A stretch of DNA of 64,000 nucleotides from Camarhynchus parvulus (lineage: Eukaryota; Chordata; Aves; Passeriformes; Thraupidae). The notes beneath the pieces were generated by a model that was not told the origin of the DNA, ran no database searches, and saw only the letters and a list, made by a program, of their open reading frames with translations. Shown here piece by piece: positions 38,796 through 49,223 of the stretch (positions are counted from its first letter, which is position 1; each line of letters starts with the position of its first letter). The translations under genes and the position numbers were made by a program. The stretch is taken from contig NC_044573.1 of the NCBI RefSeq assembly GCF_901933205.1, forward strand, positions 84,960,546 to 85,024,545, in the 5' to 3' direction.

Positions 38796-41700
38796 AGTTT
38801 TTCCATTGCAAATCAAACTACATTGTTGCTCTAGAACAATGAGACAGTTATGACTCAAGCAAACAGTTGAGGATCACCACAGGATTACCCTGCAGAATGA
38901 CATGAAGGATTTCAGCCTCTCTGGAACCCTCATAGTTTTAATCTGTGACTATACTCATCTGTGCAATTTCATCAAGGAAAGGAAAGTAGTCATCCTGATA
39001 GGAACACTATGGCTGTATGAAATCCATTGCAGTGATTTTGTCACTACCCTGTAGGATCCAGTTTCTGTCATAGGCTGCTTGGTGCATGGGAGGAAGAAAA
39101 GTTGTTTTCATCTTGTTTAAGTTTCATAGTGCCTGCCGTAAGAAGGAAGAGTAAAACTTACAGTAATAAAACCCCTCCATATTGCCACCAACATCTAAAA
39201 ACCAGCTCTAATTTTGTCAGAATCTTTGAGTTGGCATTAAGTGTCTATGTATTTCTTATTTATTTTATCACTTGAATAATTTTTCTCAAGTTTGAATTAT
39301 TAAATGTAATCACTTACAGACAGGATTCAGACTGCTGTTGTCAAATAATAAGTGTGTCATGCAAATAGTTCTGGTTTCATTTGTCATTTGATATTCGGTT
39401 CCCTCTCAAATAATAAAATATTTTAAGTAATATTTTGCCCTTTATTCATTTCACACATTATGATTTTCTACTGCTTTCATCTAAAATCTACAGATAACTT
39501 TCATCGTGCCTCTTCCTAAAGTTGAGCAAGCCTTTTCCTTTTCTCCTTTCCTCCTTCTTCTGTCTCACAGCCTGTTAAATTTGTTGGTCTCTCAGTAAAG
39601 TCCCCAGACTGCACGATAAGAAAATGCTGAATCTCAGTGATGCTTTTTAATTCTGTTTTGTATGCCACCTCTTGGGAATTACTATCTTAATCTGTACAAC
39701 AGTCTCTACTGACTGAAAATAAAACAGGTGTACAAACATCCTACCCTAATTGATTGCAATTATAAACTAATAATTATAAATACAAGCAAAAGAATTACAA
39801 ACAAAAGCCAGTATAAGAAAACTCAATTAAACAGGGTTTTTAATGGATTTATTGCTCAGCCCACTCGTAGTAGTATCAGTATGTCAGTGCCAAACAAAAG
39901 GCAGAACTGGAAACTGGTATAATTAAGATTCCAGAAAAGAACCCAAACAAACAAAGAAAAACAAACAACAAAAACACTAGCAAAACACACAGGAAACTAA
40001 AATATGATTGCCCCAATAATTTCTCTCCTAAATATAGTCCTTTATACTATATTTGATGTAAATAAAATATTTGGTCACACATCTATACAACTGCTCTGAT
40101 CAGAAATGATGGAAAGGATTGCACAAATATCAAAACATCAAATCACTACATTGCATGATAAAGAAATAGCATAATTAGTATGCAAAAAAACACTACTAAA
40201 ACAAGGAAAAAAAAGACTTTACATAAATAAAAATTTCTGAGACAGAAATGATAACATATAATGATACTGTTAACACTTGCTCTTTATGTATTCTGACTCA
40301 CATTTGCACTCATCAGACATCTGAAAGAGGTATTGGTGTAGTTGGTTTTTCTACAGCTTCCCAAAAGTGGATGGCAAAAGTGAGTATCAATTAGGAAGGA
40401 AAAAGTAATTATGCTTTGAACTCATTCAGTATTCACCCTCCTATTATTTCTAAACTGAATGTTTCTGTATGTTGAATTCATCTCTGCATAGGGATGCAAA
40501 ATCCAAATATTTGGCATTAAGATTTTCTCTGTTGGTATCTGTTCATCAATACCCTAGCTCCTGATAGTTTGACATTTTTATATAAAGTTCTATATGTAAA
40601 CTTTTGCAGCACTAGATAAGACTTGGATTTTTGTCAACATTAATATTTTGTTCCTTTTAGGTATTGATTTCCCAAATCTCTGAAACATCCTTTTATTCTC
40701 TAGAAGTAGCAGAGCTTCTACCACTGCTATGATTCTGATTTTACCCTGGCAGGAATGACAGGAATGGCATCAAAACTCTAGCCATGAAAAAATTAACAAA
40801 CTGTTAGCATGATTTGAATAAGCTATGTCTTCTTCCACACTGAGTCATCCAAACACGGTCGGTTTTTAGTATTATTATTGTAGTCTGCAACTAAGCTTTG
40901 GAGGAATTATTCCAAATACATTAGTTTTCTGGTTTTGATATGGAGAAAGACAAATTATTTTAATATACTCCTATTATGGTTAGTAGGAAAACAGCTCAAT
41001 TTTGCTAATTAAGCTATTTGTCAGATCCTGTTTCGGTTTCATTATATACATGGGCATTTTGCCTTTTTTCCCTAAACCCCTAGGAATATAAAACCAAATC
41101 AGGTAATGTTCTGTTAGCACACTACTTACCCACAGAGCACACTTTTATGTATGCAGTTAGCTAAACACAGACTATGAAAGGATATCTTAAAATAACTTAA
41201 AATTTTATTTTATGTAGCTTTTGTTCAAGCATATCACTGGAGCAGATTGTGATTCCAGGTATATTAAATACGTAGAAAAGATTTACAAATTTAGATTATC
41301 AGACATATATGGGGAAACAATACAATATAATTTATTTTAAGAATATTAGTTATAACTGTAGTATCTTAAAGACAGAGATGTGGTGTTTGGGTGTTTTTCA
41401 AATAAATGAGGACCCTATAGAAAAAAAAAATAAAAAGCAATGTTGGGTTTTTTATAGACAAGATGTATTATTATAGACCAAATGTTTATATAGACAAAAT
41501 GTATTGTAACTATTAAAAGTCTTTCAACTATTTAAACCCAAGAATAATTCAAATCACTTTTTCTTCATTGCAAGGTTGTCATTCATAGGATGGAAGCCAC
41601 AGGAAAAAATAGCATCCAACAAAAAGCACATTATAAAGGATATAGAATATGTGCCAATATTAGCAATGAGTAAGCAGCAAATTTTTTAAAAACTTAAATT

Positions 41701-42065
41701 ATATTAAGGTTTTTAATTGTTGAGGATGAGGAGCTTAGGAGCACGCACAGCTCTAAGGGCAAAAAATTTTCCAATTAACTAAAAAAATTAAATTTATCTC
41801 TTATATTATGTGTTAATAACATGTATTTGACCTTTTTGTCATCTGCATTATTAAAGAAGGTAAAAGATTTCACCCTGAAGGTGCATGGCCAGGAGTCATT
41901 AATATTATTTGATATTACCTTGTAGAAATATTACAAAGGGTGATGCTGTTCATGCAGCATCAATTAATTTTTCTTTTTCACTGGCCATTTTTGCTAGGTG
42001 ATACATTAAAAAAATCCCCAAGAACATTAGGTTTTTATTTCATAGACTAGCATAGTATAAAATAA

Positions 42066-42066
<1 letters not shown>
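38796..42066. other. AT-rich noncoding DNA, no gene seen
   Basis: No gene or named repeat. An A-rich stretch with AAACAAAC words occurs at 39935-39975. Fairly complex sequence around 40980-41060, with a CTAATTAAGC homeobox-type core, is unremarkable otherwise. Confidence 0.5.
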
Positions 42067-42105
<39 letters not shown>

Positions 42106-42107
42106 CT
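42067..42107. repeat. (ATCT)n tetranucleotide microsatellite
   Basis: About ten uninterrupted copies of ATCT lie directly after an AATAA-rich stretch. The length and purity suggest a polymorphic locus. Confidence 0.97.
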
Positions 42108-45100
42108 GACATTGTTTTACATGGATATTGGGATATTTAGTCTCAGAACACTAATACTCCTATGAAAATGTAGCGATTGGCAGTGTTTGATAAAAAAATT
42201 AGTATGCTTTTGTGCATACAGAAAGTATCACAATTTAAGAAATATGGTTCCATAGGAAAAGTCAAGAATTTTTTTCTATTTAATCAATATGTTCTCAAAT
42301 ACTCTTTTCCTATAAAGACAGATATTATATCTAGAATCAACATTTATTAATAGTAAAATTTTCATACAGTGGATGAATTCACTTTATCATCTGCCCTTCC
42401 AGTTGGGTGCCAAAATGCAAACTCACCTCAGAGACCCCCATGAAATTTACAACAGCCTAAGGATGGCAAAAAACCATGATGTAAAATGCATTCCCAAAAG
42501 TTAATACTGCCTATTTCTGTCAATGTCATATCTTCAGCTATGCCTCATCCTTTTGCACCTTTTTACATTCCAGCATGTTCCATATGCTGAAGAACCAAAG
42601 TGTCTCACCTTGTACTGCCAGTGCAACACTGAGGGAATGTGTCCAGTTGGTGAGGAAATCCTTAGTGGCAGCTAAGAGGCTGCATTTAGGACTTTGTGTT
42701 TGATTTATTTATGTATTTATTCACACATTCCATTGACCTAGGCTATATAGGGAAGCACTAAGATGTACAGAAGCAGATGCTTCTGCCTTCTCTTGTGAGA
42801 CAGAATATGAGCAGGAATATCAGAGTTCAAATAAATTTGCTTAACTTATTCTAGTACCACTGTTGCTACCTTAGTCTTTCCTGTACTTCATGTAATTTAT
42901 GAACACCAGTGGAAAAGGTTTTTAATGGCCACCATTATCAGCAAAATTAAAAATCATTGAAAGCTATTAACAAACACCAATATAACATTTGCAGCCTTCA
43001 TTTTAATCTCTCTACTTATATAAGAGACAATTTACATGGTCAGCTGCAGTCAATCAATATGAGATAATGATTGCTCCACCAATTCAAGGCCTTTTTTTAT
43101 ATTTTCATAATATAATCCAAAATTATACACAATACCATTCCTCCTGTATGCACTCTACTTATGGTGCATTTTTCCAATCTGTTTGTTCAAAGTAATTTCC
43201 ACAGTTAATCCCAATGATTTATTTACTACCCACTGAATGCTATTCATTTATTTTTAATCTTCTTTCATCTCTTTGTTAACCCCTCCTGTTATTTATCTAT
43301 TATAATCTTTGTTCTAACTCACCTTCAATGATTTGAACATGGATTAATTTTCAGTTTGTTTAATCACCTAATGTTGACACCAGTTTAACTATAATGACAT
43401 ATCCATTGAAAGCAGTAGTTGTGTGAGGACTGATACCAAAATTATCAATTAAGTAGCATATAATTTTTTTAACTTCCATTCTGAAATTTAGAATGTTAAA
43501 GTCTTCAATTTGCAATTTATCACTTCATATTAAATGCTATTTTTTCAAATGTGTTCCATAAATTTTGGGACCACCATCAGTAGAAAGTGCTTATTCCTGA
43601 ACAGTTCCACTAGTTCAGCACCAGCAATAACCTGAGGAACTCATGTAGGCAAGCACTCTGCCTGTCGGTTGTAAAAAGCAGATGCCACACAGGCAGCAAT
43701 TTGAGGGTCAGGGTCTTCCTAAGAGCAAGGTAGCTTCTTTGCATTTAACACAAAAATAACAGTAGTCTAAGGCATCAAGTCGAATTCTAGTAATTTCTCA
43801 TTTGATCATAGCAGCATGTAATATTATAACAGTAGTGTTGGTCTCTCTCTGCCTGAATTTCTGATAAATCATTTTTCATGCAATGAAAGCTTGAAGTGCA
43901 TTTTCCAGGCCATAAAATGCAGTGTTCACCAGAAAAGAAAAAAAAAAAAGTCATATAGTTGATGATGTCTAGTGGTATATTGCAGTAACAATTTCTCTTT
44001 CGTTCTTATTCAGTTCCAATTCCAACTAACTCAAAGCTGACCCAGCAACAATGCTATTAAGGCTGTATTATACCGTTAAAGAGTTAGATGCTAATTTCAG
44101 TGCTACAGTTAAATAACAGATAGATTTTCATTGCAGCTCTGTGTGATAAAATCAGCCCAAAGAATGAAGAATGTACAGTGGCTTTGGTTTGTAAATAGAC
44201 TGTTCTTTCAATATGCAGCTTCTTTAAAGAAATATTTTATCAGTATGTGAAATACAAAGGACTGTATTGGTTTTAACTCATTTCTGAGGAAAAAATAGAG
44301 AAAAGCCTGGAAAAGGGGAGAAAAAAACCCAAGCAACTCAAAAATATGTCAGTTTGAAAAGGAATCCTATTGCAACCTCACAAAAATTTAAACAGAGCTA
44401 TATATATTTTAGACAGATTCACACATACCTGCTCTCCTGTGAAGTATAGAGAATGATGTAAAAAGTCCTGGAAAACAATCTACCTCAAGTATATCAGGTG
44501 AGCCATGCAATATCTGTATAAACAGCCTTTGAAAGGAATAGTTAAGGATATTTCATGTATTATGGAGAAGCAGGTGAATCCAGTCAGTCTAGATAGCATT
44601 CCCATACTCAGTTTATGAAGTGAGAATCCTGGGAACTCCAAACTTAGATAGGTTCAACTAACACATCTAACATGATAAATGATTGAATAGAATATAGGAT
44701 AACAAAAATTGATTTGTGAACATAAATATGATTTATGAAATATCCAAAAGCTGTACAAAACACTGCTAAAAGATTCCAAAGGCATATGCCTTTCAAAAGC
44801 ATGTTTTTCACAGAGATAAAAATTTAAAAGTTAATTCAATAATACCATGAGGCACACATGGAGTTGTACAGATAATATTTACTCCTTTTTATTCCTCACT
44901 ACATTTATAATACCTAGTGAGTACCCAGATGTTGCAGTAAGATATACTAAAAAATGGGGGCTTTTCTCCTACAAATTACAAAAAATATTTATGTATAAAA
45001 TTCTGTGGTAATGAGAGACAATTTGCTTTTATGCCCAGGAAACTTAGTCCGTAAATCAACATATTTATTTCTTTTTATCTTTTCATTTTTAATCTTTTGG

Positions 45101-45425
45101 TGTTTTCCTTTTTTTTTAAATCAAAGCATTTTGTTCACATGCTCTCTGAACTTTTTCTACAGTGAGCAGATTATAAACTGAAATAAAACAGCTTTTTTTG
45201 TGGAGGAAAAAATTTCTTTCTGTTAGTTTCATATGCCACTGAATTTGCAGAAAGGAGGAAGGTTTCCAGCATTCGTGTATTTAAGTTTTCAGAGAGTAGA
45301 TATCTGTTTTATATTAAAATGCAGCTATAAAAATAAATAATGAAGTCATTTATCTTATGCATCACTTTGGCTGAAGATTTCAGTGGGCATGATTGTATTT
45401 TGTTATTTTTTTCCTCTGTATTTAG
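42108..45425. other. AT-rich noncoding DNA, no gene seen
   Basis: No gene or named repeat. The segment at about 44030-44230 is non-repetitive in texture and could be a conserved noncoding element, which I cannot test. Confidence 0.5.
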
Positions 45426-45449
45426 CCTTCCCACCAAAGTGAGGTATGA

Positions 45450-45839
45450 ATGTATGAAAAGTTAGTCAGTACACTTATAGGACTTACAATTAGCACTTGT
45501 GAGTCACGGGAATGTCTAGGAAAATACTGTCTACTGAACTGCCTCAGCCATGAATCTCGCCCTAATTACTTGTGTAGATTATATTTAGCAAGGGAAGTTC
45601 CTATCATATTGCTTAGCAACAGGGAAGAGGTTCTCATTAGATTATCATGTCATTATCTCTTCAGCTCAGCCGGCTCACACTCACATATTACTGAATATAT
45701 GAACCAGCAGATCTCAAAAAGCCAGCCAAAAAGATGTGAGACATTGCAACAATTAGAACTTAGCCTCCATGTGGAGAATTCTCTGTTCAGTCTCAAGGAC
45801 AGATTTGGCAAAAATGGGGGAAAGAAACGCTCAAAATGA
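45450..45839 (+). other. 129-codon ORF of unknown status (gene unproven)
   Basis: This is the longest ORF here that is neither low-complexity nor inside a recognised repeat. The start is the ATG at 45450, just after an in-frame stop (TGA at 45447-45449). The product would have six or seven cysteines in its first half, then a polar, K/R-rich tail ending GKNGGKKRSK. I see no signal peptide, membrane segment or known domain. A polypyrimidine tract ending TTTAG (AG at 45424-45425) precedes it, and GAG followed by GTATGA lies at 45441-45449, so splice-like signals exist but would remove this ATG from a simple exon. The stretch also has homeobox-type TAATTA words and a TTGCTTAGCAAC motif. It may be a conserved regulatory element that happens to be open. 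Confidence 0.2.
45608..45620. promoter_or_regulatory. RFX-like palindromic motif
   Basis: ATTGCTTAGCAAC contains the partly palindromic TTGC-TTA-GCAA. It resembles the RFX-family X-box (GTTGCCATGGCAAC type). It lies inside the 45.4-45.8 kb segment. Binding is inference from the motif alone. Confidence 0.3.
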
Positions 45840-45879
45840 AGAGTCTGAGCTACATCATCCGTGGCTGGGCAGGACATGA

Positions 45880-47115
45880 AAGTTACATAAGTTGAAATCT
45901 AAGTCATCTTAGATTAGACTTTAAAAGGAATGAATGATGCAATTATTAGAGGATTTCTGTCATCAAGCTGCAGGAAATGTAAGGTTCTTTTGCTAAAACT
46001 TTCTTTATATTGTGAATAGTATTAAAATAAAAGCAATGTCAGAAAATGCTTTGTTGTACCTTTTATACAGAAACTGTCATCTGAGGTACAGTCACTGGAA
46101 TTTTGTGAGTGAAGACACAAAGGAAAACATTACCAACATCTGACAAAAAAGAAAATACAAAATAGACAGTGAAGACTTAATGCTTGCTATGGAACCTGTC
46201 TTGCATGACTTCTTTCCAGTCTTCTACCTTTATTATTTCAAGAGAGAAGTTAAGTAGAGCAGGAGAGATCAAACCAACTGAGGATCATAAATTCTCCAGG
46301 GTTTGCATAAAACAAGTTTGAACATACATAAAGAGAACAAGAAAGAAAAAAATTAAATACTTGTGTTAAAACACATTTAATCTTGTGGCCATACAGAGGC
46401 CCTACGGAAAAAGTACTATTCTGGTATTCATACCCTCTGCTAAAGGACCTGCAATCCAGCTTGGCCTGAACTTTTGATGTTGGAAGTTCTCTGATCCTTA
46501 GGCATCAGTTGCTGAAGTATCCTAGAAATATTACTCCTTCCTGTAAAATCCATTATGTCACCAGTAAAGACAAATAACACCATTTGGGAACCTTTTTCCA
46601 CTTTAAACAGATGCCAAAGACATTGACATTTTCTGTTGGTATTTCTCACTAACAACTAATCTTGAGCCTGGCAAAGGCATCTTGATATGTAGGGTCTTAA
46701 TGCTAAACTTGCTGGAAGTGACAGATGTTAACCTTATTAAATCAACTCATTCACACAGTTACAGTTCTGCTCATTTCAGCTTCATTATTAGTCTGCCTAG
46801 TTTGACTCTAGATGCAATACCAGCTTCCACTGAAAACTTAGGCTGACATTTTGCAAATTAGGAAAGCAAAGGATAGACTGAGTGATTGGTAGCCACATTA
46901 TTATAAGTTCTTAAAAATAGAAAGGATGCAAGAAGTAGGAAATAACATATACTTTGATGCTATTGTGGTATTCCGTTGCTTCTGTGCAAATATGTCAATC
47001 AGTTTTACAGGTTGCGATAAAATTATAAAGTACATTTTTTTTCCTTGAAGAACATAACAAAGGATCAACACTAATGTGTCATAAATAGTACATTTTTTAA
47101 TATTTATACCACCTA
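45880..47115. other. AT-rich noncoding DNA, no gene seen
   Basis: No repeat or gene recognised. A 71-codon minus-strand ORF at 46440-46655 is unremarkable. Confidence 0.5.
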
Positions 47116-47117
47116 GT

Positions 47118-47159
47118 ATGTTGAGTATCTATTTTCTCTTGAAAATAGATACTCAACAT
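47118..47159. repeat. Perfect 19-bp hairpin with 4-base loop
   Basis: The left arm ATGTTGAGTATCTATTTTC (47118-47136) is the exact reverse complement of the right arm at 47141-47159, with TCTT between. Such perfect, tightly spaced palindromes usually come from template switching during replication. The stem is a little short for a canonical microRNA precursor, and the flanks do not extend the pairing. Confidence 0.95.
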
Positions 47160-47336
47160 TTTAATTTAGCTTTAAAAATGTTCTCTAATTTCAGAAGTGT
47201 CCTAAGTCATTAATAACAGAATAGGACAAACCAAGCAGGCTGATGTTATGTGAAATTGCAGTTTGCTAATTACTAAAGTCCTAACTATCTATAAAAATTA
47301 GAGGAAAGTATAAGATATCAAGTGATCCTGTTCTGT

Positions 47337-47435
47337 CAAAAAGAAAAAAGAAAAAAAGAAAAAAAATAGTAGTTTCCCCAACATTATTTTCCACGGGGGA
47401 AAAACAATATTTGTGTGTGGTGTGTGTGTGTGTTG
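47337..47435. repeat. A/G-rich tract and short (TG)n run
   Basis: An AAAAAG-type purine tract (47337-47367) is followed by a short interrupted TG repeat (about 47411-47433). Both are ordinary simple repeats. Confidence 0.85.
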
Positions 47436-47460
47436 AGGACTATCTTGTGTCAAGATGAGA

Positions 47461-47484
47461 CATCTCATGAGAAATCATGAGATG
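47461..47484. repeat. 10-bp hairpin closed by a GAAA loop
   Basis: CATCTCATGA (47461-47470) and TCATGAGATG (47475-47484) are exact reverse complements around GAAA, a GNRA-type tetraloop if transcribed from this strand. Pairing does not extend outward. Confidence 0.85.
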
Positions 47485-48149
47485 CTGAGTAGTGCCACAG
47501 AGCCAGAAGCCTGAACCTGTTGTGAAAAAACTAGCATGTTAGAAATTATTCACTGATCCACCATTAGCATCTGCAGCCCTACAAAACAGCCTGAATGAGG
47601 AGAGTCATCTATACAAAAAAGGGATTCCACTTGATATGTAGAATTTTAGGATTGTTTTTGAAATTGGCGATGAAGTTAAACATCATAACAAAGTATGATT
47701 AGTAGAAAACAGTATTGATTACAAATGAACTAAACTGAGTTTCTCAATTGCCCATCATTACCATTAACACTGAGATAATGTTATACTTGAATATCAAGGT
47801 AAATAAGAGGGTATCATAAGATTGTGAATACTGTTGAGATGTAATGGACCAGAAAGGAACAAACTGTACCAAGATTTCATTTGGGAAAGAGTGAACCAGG
47901 ATTGCCTGGAAACCAAAGAAGTTAATGGATGACAGCCACAGGAAAAGCTTAAAAGTGAAAATACAGTAACAGTAGTCTGCTCATATGTTTCACCAGTCAT
48001 ATTAACTAAACAGTATCCAGGTTATTTCCAAGAATACTAATATTTTCAGGAGTTCCAGTGTTGAAAACACATCAAGACCAAATAATATGTCATGCATTAT
48101 TGATCTTCAGTGATATAGTGCAATTAAAAAATTTCCCATCTCCGTAAAA

Positions 48150-48187
48150 TTTAAAACAAGGCAATTAGTTTAAAACAAGGCAATTAG
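48150..48187. repeat. Perfect 19-bp tandem duplication
   Basis: TTTAAAACAAGGCAATTAG occurs twice back to back (48150-48168 and 48169-48187) with no mismatch, implying a recent duplication. Confidence 0.95.
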
Positions 48188-49008
48188 TTCTGATTCAAGG
48201 CAAGATTTACAGAGTACTTGGTAAACACGTAGAAACCTCATGCTAGAAGCCTGTTCACAAAATCACTCATTGCATTCTGAATTTTTCTTTTTAAATTTAT
48301 GCTTTGATTAATAAGCATTCAGTTTTTACATAAGTTATCCATTAAGAGGTTTTTCAGTGGAAATGTTAATACCTCCGCAGCTCTAAAAAAATTAAAAGTA
48401 CTATGTGGTTATGGGGACAAAAAAGGGAAACAAACAGTTTGTATTGTTCTGAACCAAGTGTACATAGATTTTTTGCATTTCTCTCCAGATACCCAAAGAA
48501 GTATCTAAATGTGAAGCTGATGACTTTCAGAAAATAAATTTAAGACTGTCTAAGGTTCCAACTAAATGTAAGCATTTCCAATTCAATTAGTTGAAACCTA
48601 CAGATGAAAACAATTAAGAGAGTGGTCCATCTAAAGCTAATATGAACACATTTTAGTGCTTGGTTTCACATAACTTCCAAAAGGAGAAGGCAGTCCTAAA
48701 AGATTCAGCAATTAATGTCAAACATCAGCCTTAATTTTAATAAGTCATTCAAAAAGGTACTCTTCCAGTAACAACATATGCTCTAGTAGGTTCTGTAGTG
48801 GCAGCATGTTCTAATAGACCCTGCACTGAAACTTTAAACATAGTGAAAAGTACATATTTTACATCCCATGAAATTAATGATCAGGTAAACCTACAAGTGC
48901 TGCTTGTGTTTTCCTTCCTGTTTCATTTCCCAATGTTTTCTGCACCAGTAATTATCATCCATCAGTTAGTTTTAGTTTAGACTTCCCTGCTTACTATTTA
49001 AAGTTCTG

Positions 49009-49030
49009 CCTGTGTGAATGCTCACACAGG
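49009..49030. repeat. 9-bp inverted repeat with 4-base loop
   Basis: CCTGTGTGA, ATGC, TCACACAGG. The arms match exactly. It is too short to be called a terminator or RNA gene. Confidence 0.8.
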
Positions 49031-49204
49031 ACTTCTGATTTTCATAGTCTTGCATTCTCCAGTCCCATTGGAGAAAAAAAGGTTTACTCTGGACTTACTA
49101 ATAAGAACATTTATAACTTTTTTCAGATGGACCTTAAAGACTGAAGCTGAATACATTTAAAAATATCTGCATTTCTGTATTTTCTTGTTCTACTACTAAA
49201 AAAA

Positions 49205-49223
49205 ATATATATATATATATATG
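49205..49223. repeat. (AT)n dinucleotide run
   Basis: About nine AT repeats follow an A run. A simple repeat. Confidence 0.9.

Noticed and set aside
38489..38858. Four overlapping ORFs of 82-115 codons on both strands
   Set aside because: They lie in an A/C-only low-complexity block that cannot readily form stop codons. The products are biased strings (K/Q/N/P or F/W/G/V) without domains.
42067..42107. Possible CRISPR-like or satellite array
   Set aside because: It is a plain tetranucleotide microsatellite. No spaced direct repeats of CRISPR type occur anywhere in the window.
47118..47159. MicroRNA gene call for the 19-bp hairpin
   Set aside because: The stem is too short, too perfect and has a 4-base loop with no extended flanking pairing, so I left it as a palindrome.
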